Assembly: GCA_017643925.1 (NCBI GenBank)
Contig: JAEPML010000026.1
Coordinates: forward strand, 1 to 57,704
Length of the DNA stretch: 57,704 bases
Direction: 5' to 3'
Source: Roseibium sp.
GTDB lineage: Bacteria; Pseudomonadota; Alphaproteobacteria; Rhizobiales; Stappiaceae
Of the stretch, positions 25,462 through 35,349 are shown piece after piece. Numbering within the stretch: the stretch's first letter is position 1; each line of letters opens with the position of its first letter. Made by a program: the position numbers and the translations under genes. Under the pieces are notes generated by a model. That model ran no database searches. It had not been told where the DNA came from and saw only the letters and a program-made list of their open reading frames with translations.

Positions 25462-26166
25462 ATGAACAAGATTTCCGAACTGACACCCGGTGCCGTTCCC
25501 GTTGGGTTTTCCAGCCCCAGCATCAGCGTTGTCGTGCCGGCCAAGAACGAAGCAAAGAACCTGCCGCACGTGCTTAGCAAATTTCCGTCGTGGATTGACG
25601 AAGTCATTCTGGTCGATGGCAATTCAACGGATGACACTGTCGCGGTTGCGCGCTCCATCCTGCCGAACATCAAGGTGGTCGGCCAGTCGCGCAAGGGAAA
25701 GGGCGCTGCGTTGCGCAGCGGCTTTGAGGCTTCCAAGGGCGATATCATCGTCATGATCGATGCCGACGGATCCATGGATCCGGGCGAGATCCCGGCCTAT
25801 ATCGGCGCGCTTCTGACCGGAGCCGACTTCGTCAAGGGATCCCGCTTCATGCAAGGCGGCGGCACCGACGACATGGAATGGTACCGTCGCCTGGGCAACT
25901 GGGGTTTCGTCAAGCTCGTTACCTGGCGGTTCGGGGGTAACTACTCGGACCTTTGCTACGGATACAGCGCCTTCTGGCGCGATGCACTGACACGCCTCTA
26001 CCTCGAAAAAGATGATGGATTTGAAATCGAGACCAGCATGAATGTCCAGGCCCTGCAGGCGGGGCTGACCGTGCACGAGGTTCCGAGCCAGGAAGCACCG
26101 CGCATTCACGGCGTGAGCAACCTGCGAACCATCCCCGATGGCTTCCGGGTCTTGATGACCATCTAG
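25462..26166 (+). CDS. GT2 family glycosyltransferase, dolichyl-phosphate-mannose-synthase-like
   Basis: This protein of 234 residues is a single GT-A domain: ISVVVPAKNEAKNLPHVL at the start binds the nucleotide, ILVDGNSTDD follows, and the DXD metal motif is MIDADGSMD. KGSRFMQGGGTDDMEW and the SDLCYGYSAFWRD segment are typical of DPM1-like transferases. It has no membrane helices, so it probably transfers a sugar from UDP or GDP donor to a lipid carrier at the cytoplasmic face. ATG 25462 is chosen because domain homology begins directly after it; an ATG at 25387 would add an unsupported leader. It opens the rightward EPS operon with the double-GT gene, deacetylase and Sel1 protein. Confidence 0.85.
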   Translation: MNKISELTPGAVPVGFSSPSISVVVPAKNEAKNLPHVLSKFPSWIDEVILVDGNSTDDTVAVARSILPNIKVVGQSRKGKGAALRSGFEASKGDIIVMIDADGSMDPGEIPAYIGALLTGADFVKGSRFMQGGGTDDMEWYRRLGNWGFVKLVTWRFGGNYSDLCYGYSAFWRDALTRLYLEKDDGFEIETSMNVQALQAGLTVHEVPSQEAPRIHGVSNLRTIPDGFRVLMTI

Positions 26167-26257
26167 CGGCTCGGCACCGTTGGTTCCGGAAAACGCCGTC
26201 ACGACGGCGAAATCTCCAAGCCGGGGGCTGTTGACAGCCGGTTCGCAGGAGATATTC

Positions 26258-28489
26258 GTGACATCACCAACTGACATCTTCCAGGCAACGGACACGCCAC
26301 CCGTTTCCGTTGTCATCTGCGCTCATACAATGAAGCGTGCTACACTGTTGTGCGCGGCGGTCGAGTCCATTGCCGCGCAGACCGTGAAGACCGCCGAGAT
26401 CATTGTTGTCTGCGACCACAATCAGGAACTCGAAACCTTCGTTTCGGTGCGTTACCCGAACGTGCACGTGCTCGCGAATGCAGGTGGAAAAGGCCTGTCC
26501 GGTGCGCGAAACACGGGCATTCGGCACGCGTCCGGCGACATTGTCGCCTTCATAGATGACGATGCCGTTGCCGATAGCGACTGGCTGGAGCAGTTGCTTG
26601 CCACCTATGAGGATCGCGACGTTATAGCGGCTGGTGGCCTGATCGAACCGCTCTGGCCCCAGGAACGGCCCGACTGGTTTCCGAGGGAATTTGAATGGGT
26701 GATCGGCTGTAGTTACCTCGGTCTGCCGCGCGAACGTGCCAGCGTACGCAACCTCATCGGCTGCAACATGTCCATCAGGCGTGACGTCCTCGATGTGGTC
26801 GGCGGTTTCCGCGAGGCGCTCGGCCGTGACGACAACAACGCCTACGGCTGCGAAGAAACCGAGCTTTTCATTCGAGCTCTGGACGCCTATCCGCAAGGTT
26901 CAATCCAGTATGAACCGGCAGCCAGGGTCCGGCACAACATCGAAGCCGAGCGCACGGCGTTTCCATATTTCCGCAGGCGATGCCTTGCCGAAGGAATCTC
27001 CAAGGCCGAAATGGTTCGGACAGTGGGAACACAACAGGGTTTGTCCAGCGAGCGAAGCTATACCCTGAAGGTCTTGCCGAAGGGCGTGTTGCGCGGCTTG
27101 GCCGACACGCTGAAGGGAGATGTATCCGGCCTTCGGCGGAGCCTCGCCATCATTTACGGTTTTGCACTTGTTGCCGGGGCCTATGCCGGTTCGAAGATGA
27201 AACGAACAATGGTTCGGCCTGCCGAAAAGGCGCAGGCCAAGCCCATTGCCGTTCTTGATGTTGATGTCACGTCGAACTCCGCCTCATCGGACACGCTGGA
27301 TGCAGTTCTGGATGACACCGCCGGCGGCGTTCACTGCCTTGTGCGGTCTTTCGGACGCCCCGTTGATCTGGTGCAACTCGACTTCTGTGAAAACGCGGAC
27401 AAAGGCGCTGAATTGAAAGAAGCGCTGGCAAATGTTCAGGTCGACGGCGTCGATGCTGAAGAACGCAAGCGCACAGATGCCGAAAGGCGACACGTTTCGG
27501 TGATCGTCGCGACGCGAGACCGGACGGACAGCCTTGCCCGTTGTCTCGACAGCCTCCTGCAGCAGAGCCATCAGAAGATGGACATCGTCGTCGTTGACAA
27601 CGCTCCGTCCAGTTCGGCAACGGAAGAACTGCTCTCAGAGACATATTTGGCTGACGGACGCGTGCGCTATGTACGCGAAGACCGACCCGGGCTGGCGCGT
27701 GCTCACAACACGGGTCTCCTGTATGCACGGGGCGACATTCTGGCCTTCACCGACGACGACGTGGTCGTGGACAGGCATTGGGTTGAAGCGATCGAAGAAA
27801 CGTTCGACGCAGCCGGCAAGGTCGGATGTGTTACCGGCCTGATCCTGCCTGCAGAGCTTGAAACGCGAGCGCAGCAACTGATTGAGGCGCATGGCGGTTT
27901 CGGCAAGGGCTTTCAGCGTCAGGTCTTTGACCTGGTGGAAAACCATCCCGGTTCTCCTCTGTTTCCCTATGCGGCTGGTGTCTTCGGCTCTGGGGCGAAC
28001 ATGGCGTTCAGTCGCGAAGCGCTCACGAAAATCGGTGGTTTCGACAACGCGTTGGGCGCCGGTACCCCCGCAAGGGGAGGAGACGACCTGGCGTCCTTCG
28101 TGTCGGTGGTAAACGCCGGGTTTCAGCTGGTCTATCAACCTGCGGCGATCCTTCGGCACTATCACCGCCGGACTGAAAGCGGGATCGAGGGACAGGCTTA
28201 TGGATATGGTGTTGGGCTTGGAGCCTACCTGACCAAGCAGATCATCGATCAGCCAGCTGTCGCCCTTACATTTGCGCGCCGCGTGCCCGCTGCCTTCACG
28301 CACCTGTTTTCCAACCGGTCCGAGAAGCAGCAAAGACTGCCCGTCGACTTTCCAAGACGCCTGATCTGGAAGGAGCGCCTGGGCATCCTGATGGGTGTCC
28401 CGGGATATCTGCGAAGCAGGTTCCTGCGCAAGGACGAGCATCAGACACCGACGTCGCCATCCCGACTGGTTCACAAGCCGAATTCCTAG
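26258..28489 (+). CDS. Protein with two GT2 domains in tandem
   Basis: This protein of 743 residues has two complete GT-A folds. The first starts VSVVICAHTMKR and has AFIDDDAVADSDWLE as its metal site and YGCEETELFIRA as its acceptor/base region. The second starts VSVIVATRDRTDSLARC and has AFTDDDVVVDRHWVE plus GGDDLASFV. About 80 residues between them are unassigned. Such double transferases can add two different sugars or alternate linkages in a repeat unit. GTG 26258 is preferred since AGGAG sits 7 bases before it; the TTG at 26180 has no ribosome site. The stop is 13 bases before the deacetylase start. Confidence 0.85.
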   Translation: MTSPTDIFQATDTPPVSVVICAHTMKRATLLCAAVESIAAQTVKTAEIIVVCDHNQELETFVSVRYPNVHVLANAGGKGLSGARNTGIRHASGDIVAFIDDDAVADSDWLEQLLATYEDRDVIAAGGLIEPLWPQERPDWFPREFEWVIGCSYLGLPRERASVRNLIGCNMSIRRDVLDVVGGFREALGRDDNNAYGCEETELFIRALDAYPQGSIQYEPAARVRHNIEAERTAFPYFRRRCLAEGISKAEMVRTVGTQQGLSSERSYTLKVLPKGVLRGLADTLKGDVSGLRRSLAIIYGFALVAGAYAGSKMKRTMVRPAEKAQAKPIAVLDVDVTSNSASSDTLDAVLDDTAGGVHCLVRSFGRPVDLVQLDFCENADKGAELKEALANVQVDGVDAEERKRTDAERRHVSVIVATRDRTDSLARCLDSLLQQSHQKMDIVVVDNAPSSSATEELLSETYLADGRVRYVREDRPGLARAHNTGLLYARGDILAFTDDDVVVDRHWVEAIEETFDAAGKVGCVTGLILPAELETRAQQLIEAHGGFGKGFQRQVFDLVENHPGSPLFPYAAGVFGSGANMAFSREALTKIGGFDNALGAGTPARGGDDLASFVSVVNAGFQLVYQPAAILRHYHRRTESGIEGQAYGYGVGLGAYLTKQIIDQPAVALTFARRVPAAFTHLFSNRSEKQQRLPVDFPRRLIWKERLGILMGVPGYLRSRFLRKDEHQTPTSPSRLVHKPNS

Positions 28490-28502
28490 GGAGACCGGAC
28501 TG

Positions 28503-29342
28503 ATGCGTTCCATTCCCCTATTGATGTACCACTCGATCGACGAGAGGGTCACTGAGGACTATAGCCGTTGGGCTGTCAGCAGCCGCCGCTTCGGCGAGCA
28601 ATTGTCCGTTCTGGCGGATGAGGGCTACGAAGTTCTGACCATCTCGCAACTGGTCGAGAGGTTGCAGTCGGGCACACAGCTTCCGGACAAATGCACGGCG
28701 CTCACCTTTGACGACGGCCTGCAGGACTTTGCGACAGGGGCCATGCCGGTTCTCGAGACTTTTGGATTGAGTGCAACGCTATACGTGGTCGCTGGGCTGG
28801 TGGGATGCACCAGCCGCTGGCTGTCTCCACTTGGTGAAGGCAGCCGGCCGATGCTCGATGCCGCAGAGCTGCGCAACCTTGTGGCAAAGGGGATCGAGAT
28901 CGGCGCCCACAGCATGACCCACCCGCAACTGGACCTTTTGGCGCCGGAACAAGCCAGAGCGGAAATCGTGGGAAGCCGCAACGTTCTGGAAGACATACTG
29001 GGCGCCCGTGTCCGTTCCTTCGCCTATCCCCACGGATATGCCTCCAGGACGACGCGCAACATTGTTCGGGACGCTGGATTTTCTTCCGCGGTGCGCGTGC
29101 GCCATGCGCTGTCTTCGGACAGTGAAGACCGGTTTGGCCTTTCCAGGCTGATCATCACCGAAGACGTGGGACCAACGGAACTCAAAACCCTGTTGCGTGG
29201 TGAAAACCTGCCGATTGCCCCGCCTCAGGATCGCCTCTTGTCGCAGGGGTGGCGTTTCGTCAGGCGCAACGTCCTCAGGGAACAGAGACATTTTAACCTG
29301 CAGCCGGAATTTGGCACTGCCAAGATGGAGCAGGCGTCGTGA
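28503..29342 (+). CDS. Polysaccharide deacetylase (NodB homology domain)
   Basis: This 279-residue protein opens with IPLLMYHSID and contains the metal-site motifs of carbohydrate esterase family 4: TFDDG (Asp70/Asp71), AHSMTHP (His136, His140) and FAYPHG. No signal peptide is seen, so it may act in the cytoplasm or be exported differently. It would remove acetyl groups from N-acetylated sugars in the polymer or its lipid-linked precursor. ATG 28503 follows gggag. The stop overlaps the GTG of the Sel1 gene by 4 bases (GTGA), proving operon structure. Confidence 0.88.
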   Translation: MRSIPLLMYHSIDERVTEDYSRWAVSSRRFGEQLSVLADEGYEVLTISQLVERLQSGTQLPDKCTALTFDDGLQDFATGAMPVLETFGLSATLYVVAGLVGCTSRWLSPLGEGSRPMLDAAELRNLVAKGIEIGAHSMTHPQLDLLAPEQARAEIVGSRNVLEDILGARVRSFAYPHGYASRTTRNIVRDAGFSSAVRVRHALSSDSEDRFGLSRLIITEDVGPTELKTLLRGENLPIAPPQDRLLSQGWRFVRRNVLREQRHFNLQPEFGTAKMEQAS

Positions 29343-32215
29343 AGCTCCTCAAGCTCATCACGTGTCTTATGTTCTTGGGCGGGCCAGCTGCATACGCAGC
29401 CGCAGATACAAGCCTGTCCGACAGGGACGGGGAAAAGAGACCTGTATCGTCTCCGGGGCTCGCACAAGCCTTCATGGCGCTTGGAGACCTGTATCGTGAC
29501 GGATCCATTCGTCCGGAAGCAGGGGCGGAAATCGAGGCTTACTATCTGAAAAGGGCCGAAAGCAGCGGTGCGATCTTTTCGGTCATCCAGCCGGCCAAGC
29601 TGGCGCATGTCGAGGAGGGCATCAGTCCGCCCGACCTTCCGCGTGCCCAGGCTGCCTACAAGCTCAGCGCGGAATTCGGCAACCCGGATGCCTATCTGGA
29701 GCTTGCCGAGATCCTGCTCTCCCAAAACCCCGGAGCGAGCGAAGCCCTCGAACTGGTTCGCAAGGCCGATGGGCTTGGCAGCCGAGATGCAACCGTGCAA
29801 CTGGGGATCATGCTGATCCGCGGCATCGGCGGCGAACAGGACGTGGAGGGCGGTTTGCAGCTTCTGAAAGAAGCAGCGACAGCAAACAACCTGCGTGCCC
29901 TCGTGGAACTTGCAACCATCTATCGTCAGGGACTGACAGGCGTTTCTGCCCCGGATCCTGAGCGCGCCTATGAGATCTTCGGAAAGGCCGTGGATCTCGG
30001 AAGCGCGTCTGCGACGGTCATTGTTGCGCAGATGACGATCCTGGGTGAGGGCGTGACCCCTGACCCGCAAAAAGGCCTTCAAATTGTCCGGCGTCTAGCG
30101 ACGGAACAGGAGCCGTCGGCGCTTGTTCTTCTGGGGGACCTCTATGCGAAGGGCGTCACCGGATTTCTTCCGAAGGATGCGGAAAAGGCACAAGAAGCCT
30201 ATGGCAAGGCCGCCGAGCTTGGCAGCCAGACAGCTCTGATCCGCAAGGCCGAAGCGCTCCTGGAAGGAGCCGGGGTTGATCGTGACGTTCAGTCCGGTCT
30301 GGAAATGCTGGAATTGGCGGCCGCCTCAGGTAATGCCCAGGCTTCGTTGAAACTGGCTGAACATTACAGCGAATTGGCCCGCACCGGTGGAGATGCAAAT
30401 ATCCGGACGGCGTATCAGTACGCGCAGGCCGCCAGCCAGGCAGGCAACATTCAGGGTCGCCTCCTTTCTGCGGAACTTGCGTTAGAGCATGATGTTCTCG
30501 GCGTTGGTTCAGAGCGCTTGCTCGCGGAGCTTTTGGCGCTGGAAACTGCAGGGGACGCGCGTGCGAGCCTCCTTTTGGGTGATTACTATTCCGGCAGGGT
30601 GTCGCAAGGCACTGCGTCGAATCCGGAAAAGGCGTTCAACCACTACCAAAGGGCTGCGGAATACGGCAGCAAATCCGGACTTTTGCGCCTGGCCCTGATG
30701 CAGATCTGGGGGACTGCTCCGGAAGGCGACCGACAGAGCGGCTATGACACGCTGAAAACCTTGGCTGATGCGGGTGACCCTTCGGCGCTTGTGTCCCTGG
30801 GCGATGCCCTGGCAACCGCGCCGGATGCCCAGAAGCATTTTGGCGGTGCCGAAGAGGCCTACAAGACTGCTGTCAGTCTTGGCTCGCGATACGCACTGCT
30901 GCGCCTGGGTGACCTTTACCGGCTCAAGTCTCCGGCTGACACGGAGCGTTTTGAACTTCTCTATCGCGAGGCGGCAGGGGAGGCCGGATCATCTTCTGTC
31001 ACCGCTGAACCCCGCGTGCTTGAAACCGATCCCGGTGCCCGGGCAAGTGCCTATACCCGCCTCGGTGATCTCTATTTTGAAGGTCGAGCAAAACCTTATG
31101 AGCCCGCGGTTGCCGCCCGCTATTACTCCAGGGCAGACCAGCTTGGAAATGAAAAGGCCCGCGTTCGCCTTGCTGAATTGGCGGTCAGGGGACAAGTCGG
31201 CTGGCTCGACCCGGCAGAGGGTTTCGACCGACTCCAGCAACTCGCGGCGCAGGGGAATGTTCGGGCGCTGATGAGCCTTGGAGATGTCCACGCCCGTGGT
31301 TATGGCGGACGTGTCGACGTTCCGTTGGCCCTGTCCTCCTACAAGGCGGCTGCGGCGAAGGATGATATTTCGGCCATGCTTCGTCTCGCCGACATCTATC
31401 GATTTGGCCTTTTCGCCCCAAAAGACACCGCGCGTGCTTTTCACTATCTGCAGGAAGCGGCGGCCGCAGGATCGGACTATGCCAGGGTCACCTTGGTTCA
31501 GGCACAAATGCTGGGCGAAATCGGCAAGACAGGCTCTCAAGCCGCACGACGAGAACTGCTGGTCCAATCGGTGGAAAATGGATCAAGCGAAGCCGCTGTG
31601 TTTCTGGCGATGATGCCGCGCGATGCCAATGCCGTTCCGCAAAGTGTTGCAGCCCGGCTTGGAACACTGCAAAGCCTCGCGCAGGAAGGCAATGCCGCTG
31701 CAGCCCTGAGACTGGTTGCGATCTACCGCGACGGCTACACCTGGGCCGGTGGTGGTGTCACACGAAAAAACCCGTCGCGTGCGCGGCAGATTCTGGCCGA
31801 AAACGCTGAGACCCTGTCTTCAGGAACCCTGGCAAGAGAACAGTTTCTGCTCGATGCCCTGAGCAGCCCTAGGAAACAGTATCCGGCGCTTTACCAGCGT
31901 TTGCAGGACATCGTTCCAGCAGACCGTCCGGCCATCATGCGTCGTGTGCTGCGCGCAAATCCCAATGCCTTTCTCTATTTCACCCAGCGGCTCCTGGCCG
32001 AAGACGGATATTTCAAAGGCAAGCCAAACGGCCAGCTCACGGGCCAAACCATTCGGGCGATCAACCGGTTCTGTTCAAACTTGGGCGCGCGCAATCTGTG
32101 TCGGAACGGACCGCTTTCCATTCCGACAACCCAGCTGCTCTCACATGCGTTTGACAAGTATCCGCATCAGGCAAAACAAGAAGTGCAACTGAGATCTTCC
32201 AGGTTTTCATTCTGA
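29339..32215 (+). CDS. Large secreted Sel1/TPR-repeat protein with C-terminal peptidoglycan-binding-like end
   Basis: This 958-residue protein has a signal peptide (about 1-21) and roughly 15-18 Sel1-type repeats, recognisable by ALVLLGDLYAKGVTGFLPKD, ALMSLGDVHARGYGGRVDVP and similar A-x-x-x-L-x-D-x-Y-x-x-G units. Near the end, LLAEDGYFKGKPNGQLTGQT resembles a peptidoglycan-binding_1 motif. Solenoids of this type guide polymer through the periplasm, as AlgK and PelB do. It ends the rightward operon and may be the scaffold that links export to the cell wall. It is about twice the size of AlgK. Confidence 0.8.
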   Translation: MKLLKLITCLMFLGGPAAYAAADTSLSDRDGEKRPVSSPGLAQAFMALGDLYRDGSIRPEAGAEIEAYYLKRAESSGAIFSVIQPAKLAHVEEGISPPDLPRAQAAYKLSAEFGNPDAYLELAEILLSQNPGASEALELVRKADGLGSRDATVQLGIMLIRGIGGEQDVEGGLQLLKEAATANNLRALVELATIYRQGLTGVSAPDPERAYEIFGKAVDLGSASATVIVAQMTILGEGVTPDPQKGLQIVRRLATEQEPSALVLLGDLYAKGVTGFLPKDAEKAQEAYGKAAELGSQTALIRKAEALLEGAGVDRDVQSGLEMLELAAASGNAQASLKLAEHYSELARTGGDANIRTAYQYAQAASQAGNIQGRLLSAELALEHDVLGVGSERLLAELLALETAGDARASLLLGDYYSGRVSQGTASNPEKAFNHYQRAAEYGSKSGLLRLALMQIWGTAPEGDRQSGYDTLKTLADAGDPSALVSLGDALATAPDAQKHFGGAEEAYKTAVSLGSRYALLRLGDLYRLKSPADTERFELLYREAAGEAGSSSVTAEPRVLETDPGARASAYTRLGDLYFEGRAKPYEPAVAARYYSRADQLGNEKARVRLAELAVRGQVGWLDPAEGFDRLQQLAAQGNVRALMSLGDVHARGYGGRVDVPLALSSYKAAAAKDDISAMLRLADIYRFGLFAPKDTARAFHYLQEAAAAGSDYARVTLVQAQMLGEIGKTGSQAARRELLVQSVENGSSEAAVFLAMMPRDANAVPQSVAARLGTLQSLAQEGNAAAALRLVAIYRDGYTWAGGGVTRKNPSRARQILAENAETLSSGTLAREQFLLDALSSPRKQYPALYQRLQDIVPADRPAIMRRVLRANPNAFLYFTQRLLAEDGYFKGKPNGQLTGQTIRAINRFCSNLGARNLCRNGPLSIPTTQLLSHAFDKYPHQAKQEVQLRSSRFSF

Positions 32216-32538
32216 CCGTTTCGTTCAATCCGCAAAAACGCCGCGAAACTCCACACGCCGCTCAGCCTGGGCATTCACCGCGCACGCGATGAATGCCGGC
32301 CTTTATGGACGAGCCGAAAACAGGCAATTGTCTCCAATGGTCGCGCGAAGTGGACATCAATTCGAGTACTTGTCCTCGAAACACCTGGGTCTCTTTCGAG
32401 CACCGTTTCCATTAGGTTTGGCAGGTTTGGAGCATTGAACAAAGCTTTGTCCTCCTGCACAGGTCAATCATGTAGTTTGAAACCGCCGGTGAGGCACACG
32501 GAGAGATCCCTTGCTTTCCGCGTGCCTACCTCTCGACA
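32216..32538. other. Convergent intergenic region
   Basis: The region lies between two converging operons. A weak hairpin (ggcacacgg 32493-32501 with ccgcgtgcc 32518-32526, one mismatch) is the only structure noted; no T run follows, so it is not called a terminator. No gene is supported. Confidence 0.35.
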
Positions 32539-34185
32539 TCAAACGACGGTCGTCGGTTCGGTGACACCGAGCGAGTGCTTCAGGTTCAAGAGCTCCTGGT
32601 ACAGTTTCGTCAGGCCGGACAGGCTGTCTGCCACGTCAGTCGAAAAGGCTTCGGGTCTTGTCTCGAGACGTTCCAGGTATACGCGCAAGGTGGCTCCGGT
32701 CGTGCCCGTGCCGGACAATCTGAAGACTAGCCGTGAGTGACCATCAAGGAACAGTTGCACACCCTGATTGTTGGCAATCTCGTTGGTGGTCGGATCCTTG
32801 TACTCGAACACTTCAGTGGAAACGACAGTGAGCCCGTCGACGCCGCGACCAACGAGATTTCCGGCTTCCTTTTCAAGTGCGGAAAAGAATTCACTGGCCC
32901 TGGTTTCGTCCAGGCCTTCGAAATCGTGCCTCTGGTAAAAGGTCCTGCCGAATGTCTGCCAGTGATCGGTCATGATATCCTGCACGGACTTGCTCGTAAC
33001 GGCCAAGATATTGAGCCAGAAGAGAACGGCCCAGATGCCGTCTTTCTCGCGAACATGGGCGCCACCGGTTCCGGCACTTTCCTCACCACACAGGTTGACG
33101 AGTCCGGCGTCCATCAGGTTGCCAAAGAACTTCCAGCCCGTTGGTGTCACATGGAGCGGAACGCCGAGCTTTTCCGCGACACGGTCTACGGCGCTGCTGG
33201 TGGGCATGGAACGGGCAATCCCTGCCAATCCCTTGGAAAACGCCGGAACAAGATGCGCATTTGCGGCCAGGAGGGCGAGGGAGTCGGACGGGCTGACCGG
33301 ACAGGACCGCCCCACGATCAGGTTTCGGTCGCCGTCGCCGTCGGAAGCGGCGCCGAATTCTGGTGATCCCTCAGACATCATGCGGTCAAACAATTCGTGG
33401 GCATGCACCGGATTGGGGTCCGGGTGCCCCCCGCCGAAGTCTTTCAGAGGCTGAGCATTGATGACGGTGCCGGAGGGAAATCCCAACCTGTTTTCAAAGA
33501 TTTCACACGCATAGGGTCCGGTAACCGCGCTCATGGCGTCGAACACCATTCGAATGCCACGCACAGGCATTTGGCGAATGGCGTCGAAGTCAAACTGGGT
33601 TTCCATCAGGTCGGCATAGTCCTGAACCGGGTCGATAACCTCGACAAGCGCCGGCCCAACCTGCGTTTGGCCCGTGGACGCAAGATCCACCGAGTGACAA
33701 TCGATCTTCTTGAATGTCCTGACAGATTTCGTGTTCTCGTAGATCGCATCGGTAATGGACTGAGGAGACGGGCCGCCGTTTTTCATGTTCAGCTTGATCC
33801 CGAAATCACCCTCAGGTCCTCCCGGATTGTGGCTGGCGGACAGGATGATGCCGGCGTCCGAATTTGTATGCCGGATCAGGTGAGCTGCTGCGGGTGTCGA
33901 CAAAAGACCGTCTTTGCCGATGATCAGCTTTTCAACACCATTGGCCACAACCACCTGGATGATGGTCTGGATTGCCTGGTCGTTGAAGTATCTTCCGTCA
34001 CCCCCAATCACGAGCGATCCACCTGCAAGCTCCGGCAGGGTGTCGAAAATGGATTGAATGAAGTTCTCGACGTAGTGCTTTTCCTGGAACCTCGCGACCT
34101 TCTTGCGCAGGCCCGAAGTGCCGGGTTTCTGGTCGTCAAACGGTTCAGTGGAAACGCTGTGACCTTGGTTTACGAGAACGTCCAT
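32539..34185 (-). CDS. pgm: Alpha-D-phosphohexomutase, phosphoglucomutase type
   Basis: This 548-residue protein interconverts glucose-6-phosphate and glucose-1-phosphate. The phosphoserine loop is SASHNPGG (Ser118), the metal loop DGDGDRN (282-288), the sugar loop GEESAG and the phosphate loop FRLSGTGTTG. It has the length and extended loops of the eukaryotic-like Pgm rather than the ~460-residue AlgC/PMM type. It is the last gene of the alginate-type operon, where AlgC would be expected elsewhere. It may supply hexose-1-phosphate for this or the neighbouring polymer. ATG 34185 (MDVLVNQ) is the start, since the 26 residues upstream are not conserved-looking. Confidence 0.9.
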   Translation of the reverse strand: MDVLVNQGHSVSTEPFDDQKPGTSGLRKKVARFQEKHYVENFIQSIFDTLPELAGGSLVIGGDGRYFNDQAIQTIIQVVVANGVEKLIIGKDGLLSTPAAAHLIRHTNSDAGIILSASHNPGGPEGDFGIKLNMKNGGPSPQSITDAIYENTKSVRTFKKIDCHSVDLASTGQTQVGPALVEVIDPVQDYADLMETQFDFDAIRQMPVRGIRMVFDAMSAVTGPYACEIFENRLGFPSGTVINAQPLKDFGGGHPDPNPVHAHELFDRMMSEGSPEFGAASDGDGDRNLIVGRSCPVSPSDSLALLAANAHLVPAFSKGLAGIARSMPTSSAVDRVAEKLGVPLHVTPTGWKFFGNLMDAGLVNLCGEESAGTGGAHVREKDGIWAVLFWLNILAVTSKSVQDIMTDHWQTFGRTFYQRHDFEGLDETRASEFFSALEKEAGNLVGRGVDGLTVVSTEVFEYKDPTTNEIANNQGVQLFLDGHSRLVFRLSGTGTTGATLRVYLERLETRPEAFSTDVADSLSGLTKLYQELLNLKHSLGVTEPTTVV

Positions 34186-34234
34186 ATGTCTTTCTCCAAA
34201 TTGAAACCGGGCAAGGCAGCTGACGTGACTTGCG

Positions 34235-35338
34235 TCAGGAATTGTCCCTCGCGCGGCATCCAACGGGCCAATCCGGATTTTCGCGAAATTGCAGGGTCAG
34301 GTCGCCGCCAAGTTTCGAGTTCTTGAGCGGGCGAAACTCACCGAGGCGCTTGTCCAGTTCGGGCTCAAAATTGAAATTCAGGTAGGGCTCCAGCCAGGCA
34401 ATGTTGAAATTCTTCTGGGCGTGAAGACCCGGTTTGATGGTCTGCTTCTTACCATTGATTTGCTCGACAATTTCCGGATTTTCGATGGCCTCGAGAGAAA
34501 AATGCACTGCCTGTTCCAATAGGGCCTCGTAGTGCTCCGAATTCCGGTATCCGGCATGGCAGAGCAGGGCCGTCGTTACGCTCATGGGGGCCAGCGCGTG
34601 CAGTTGGTAGTGAAGGCCGTATTTTCCGCGCCGCATTTCCAGCGGCAGACTACCGTCCGGGTCCTGCGTGTCAAGAATGATCCGTTGGCTGAGCAGTCCC
34701 CATTCCAGGTACCGCGGTTCATCCAGTATGAGGCCGATCTGGGCAATTGCGAGCGCGGCCCAGGCGCGCAAGTTGGCCTTCTTCGCCAGGGTTGGCGCAT
34801 CGCCCTCCCAAAACGCGATGATCTCGTCGGCACGCACGCGCATCCAGGTCTCTATGAGCGCCCTGTCTTCTTCAGGCCCCGCGAACAACGGCCGAACCTG
34901 ATGATGGGCGACCGCAATGCCGGCGACCCGCGCCGGATAGGAGATCTTTGCCGTGACCGTGCGCATGTCGCTGAACGCGTCGGCATTGGCCCAGTCACCG
35001 ACGGCTGATACCACGCAATCCGATGCAGCCTGGGCAAGCTCCGGTTTTTCAAGCGCCGTGTTGCTGACCTCGGTCAGCATCCGCACAAAGTCGTCGGAAG
35101 GCTTCAACGCGGCCGTCACCTCGGCATCAGAGGCAACGTCCTTGTCGGATCGAGACTTGCTGTCTGCCTTGTACCTGCTGCCGAACTCAAGCGAGACAGT
35201 GGGTGTCGGAAACTCCGGACAGGCGAAGCCGGATGACCCGGCCGCGGCTGGATGGGAGTATAACATTGCGGACACGCCAAAGCTTGCTGCGGCCAGGCAG
35301 GACCTCACCAGTTTGAACGGCATATTTCTTTCAGCCAT
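34235..35338 (-). CDS. algL: AlgL-like PL5 alginate lyase-fold protein, catalytic His missing
   Basis: This 367-residue protein has a signal peptide (about 1-33) and an alpha-toroid lyase domain. It aligns with Pseudomonas AlgL over KANLRAWAALAIAQIG (187-202) and LPLEMRRGKYGLHYQLHALA (231-250). In AlgL the first segment reads NNHSYW; here it is ANLRAW, so the Asn is kept but the catalytic His is Leu. The Arg and Tyr of the second segment are kept. In Pseudomonas AlgL clears polymer misplaced in the periplasm. Lyase activity here is doubtful or the substrate differs. ATG 35338 follows AAGGAGC; the gene lies 11 bases after the large Sel1 gene. Confidence 0.75.
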   Translation of the reverse strand: MAERNMPFKLVRSCLAAASFGVSAMLYSHPAAAGSSGFACPEFPTPTVSLEFGSRYKADSKSRSDKDVASDAEVTAALKPSDDFVRMLTEVSNTALEKPELAQAASDCVVSAVGDWANADAFSDMRTVTAKISYPARVAGIAVAHHQVRPLFAGPEEDRALIETWMRVRADEIIAFWEGDAPTLAKKANLRAWAALAIAQIGLILDEPRYLEWGLLSQRIILDTQDPDGSLPLEMRRGKYGLHYQLHALAPMSVTTALLCHAGYRNSEHYEALLEQAVHFSLEAIENPEIVEQINGKKQTIKPGLHAQKNFNIAWLEPYLNFNFEPELDKRLGEFRPLKNSKLGGDLTLQFRENPDWPVGCRARDNS

Positions 35339-35349
35339 TTGCCTGCTCC

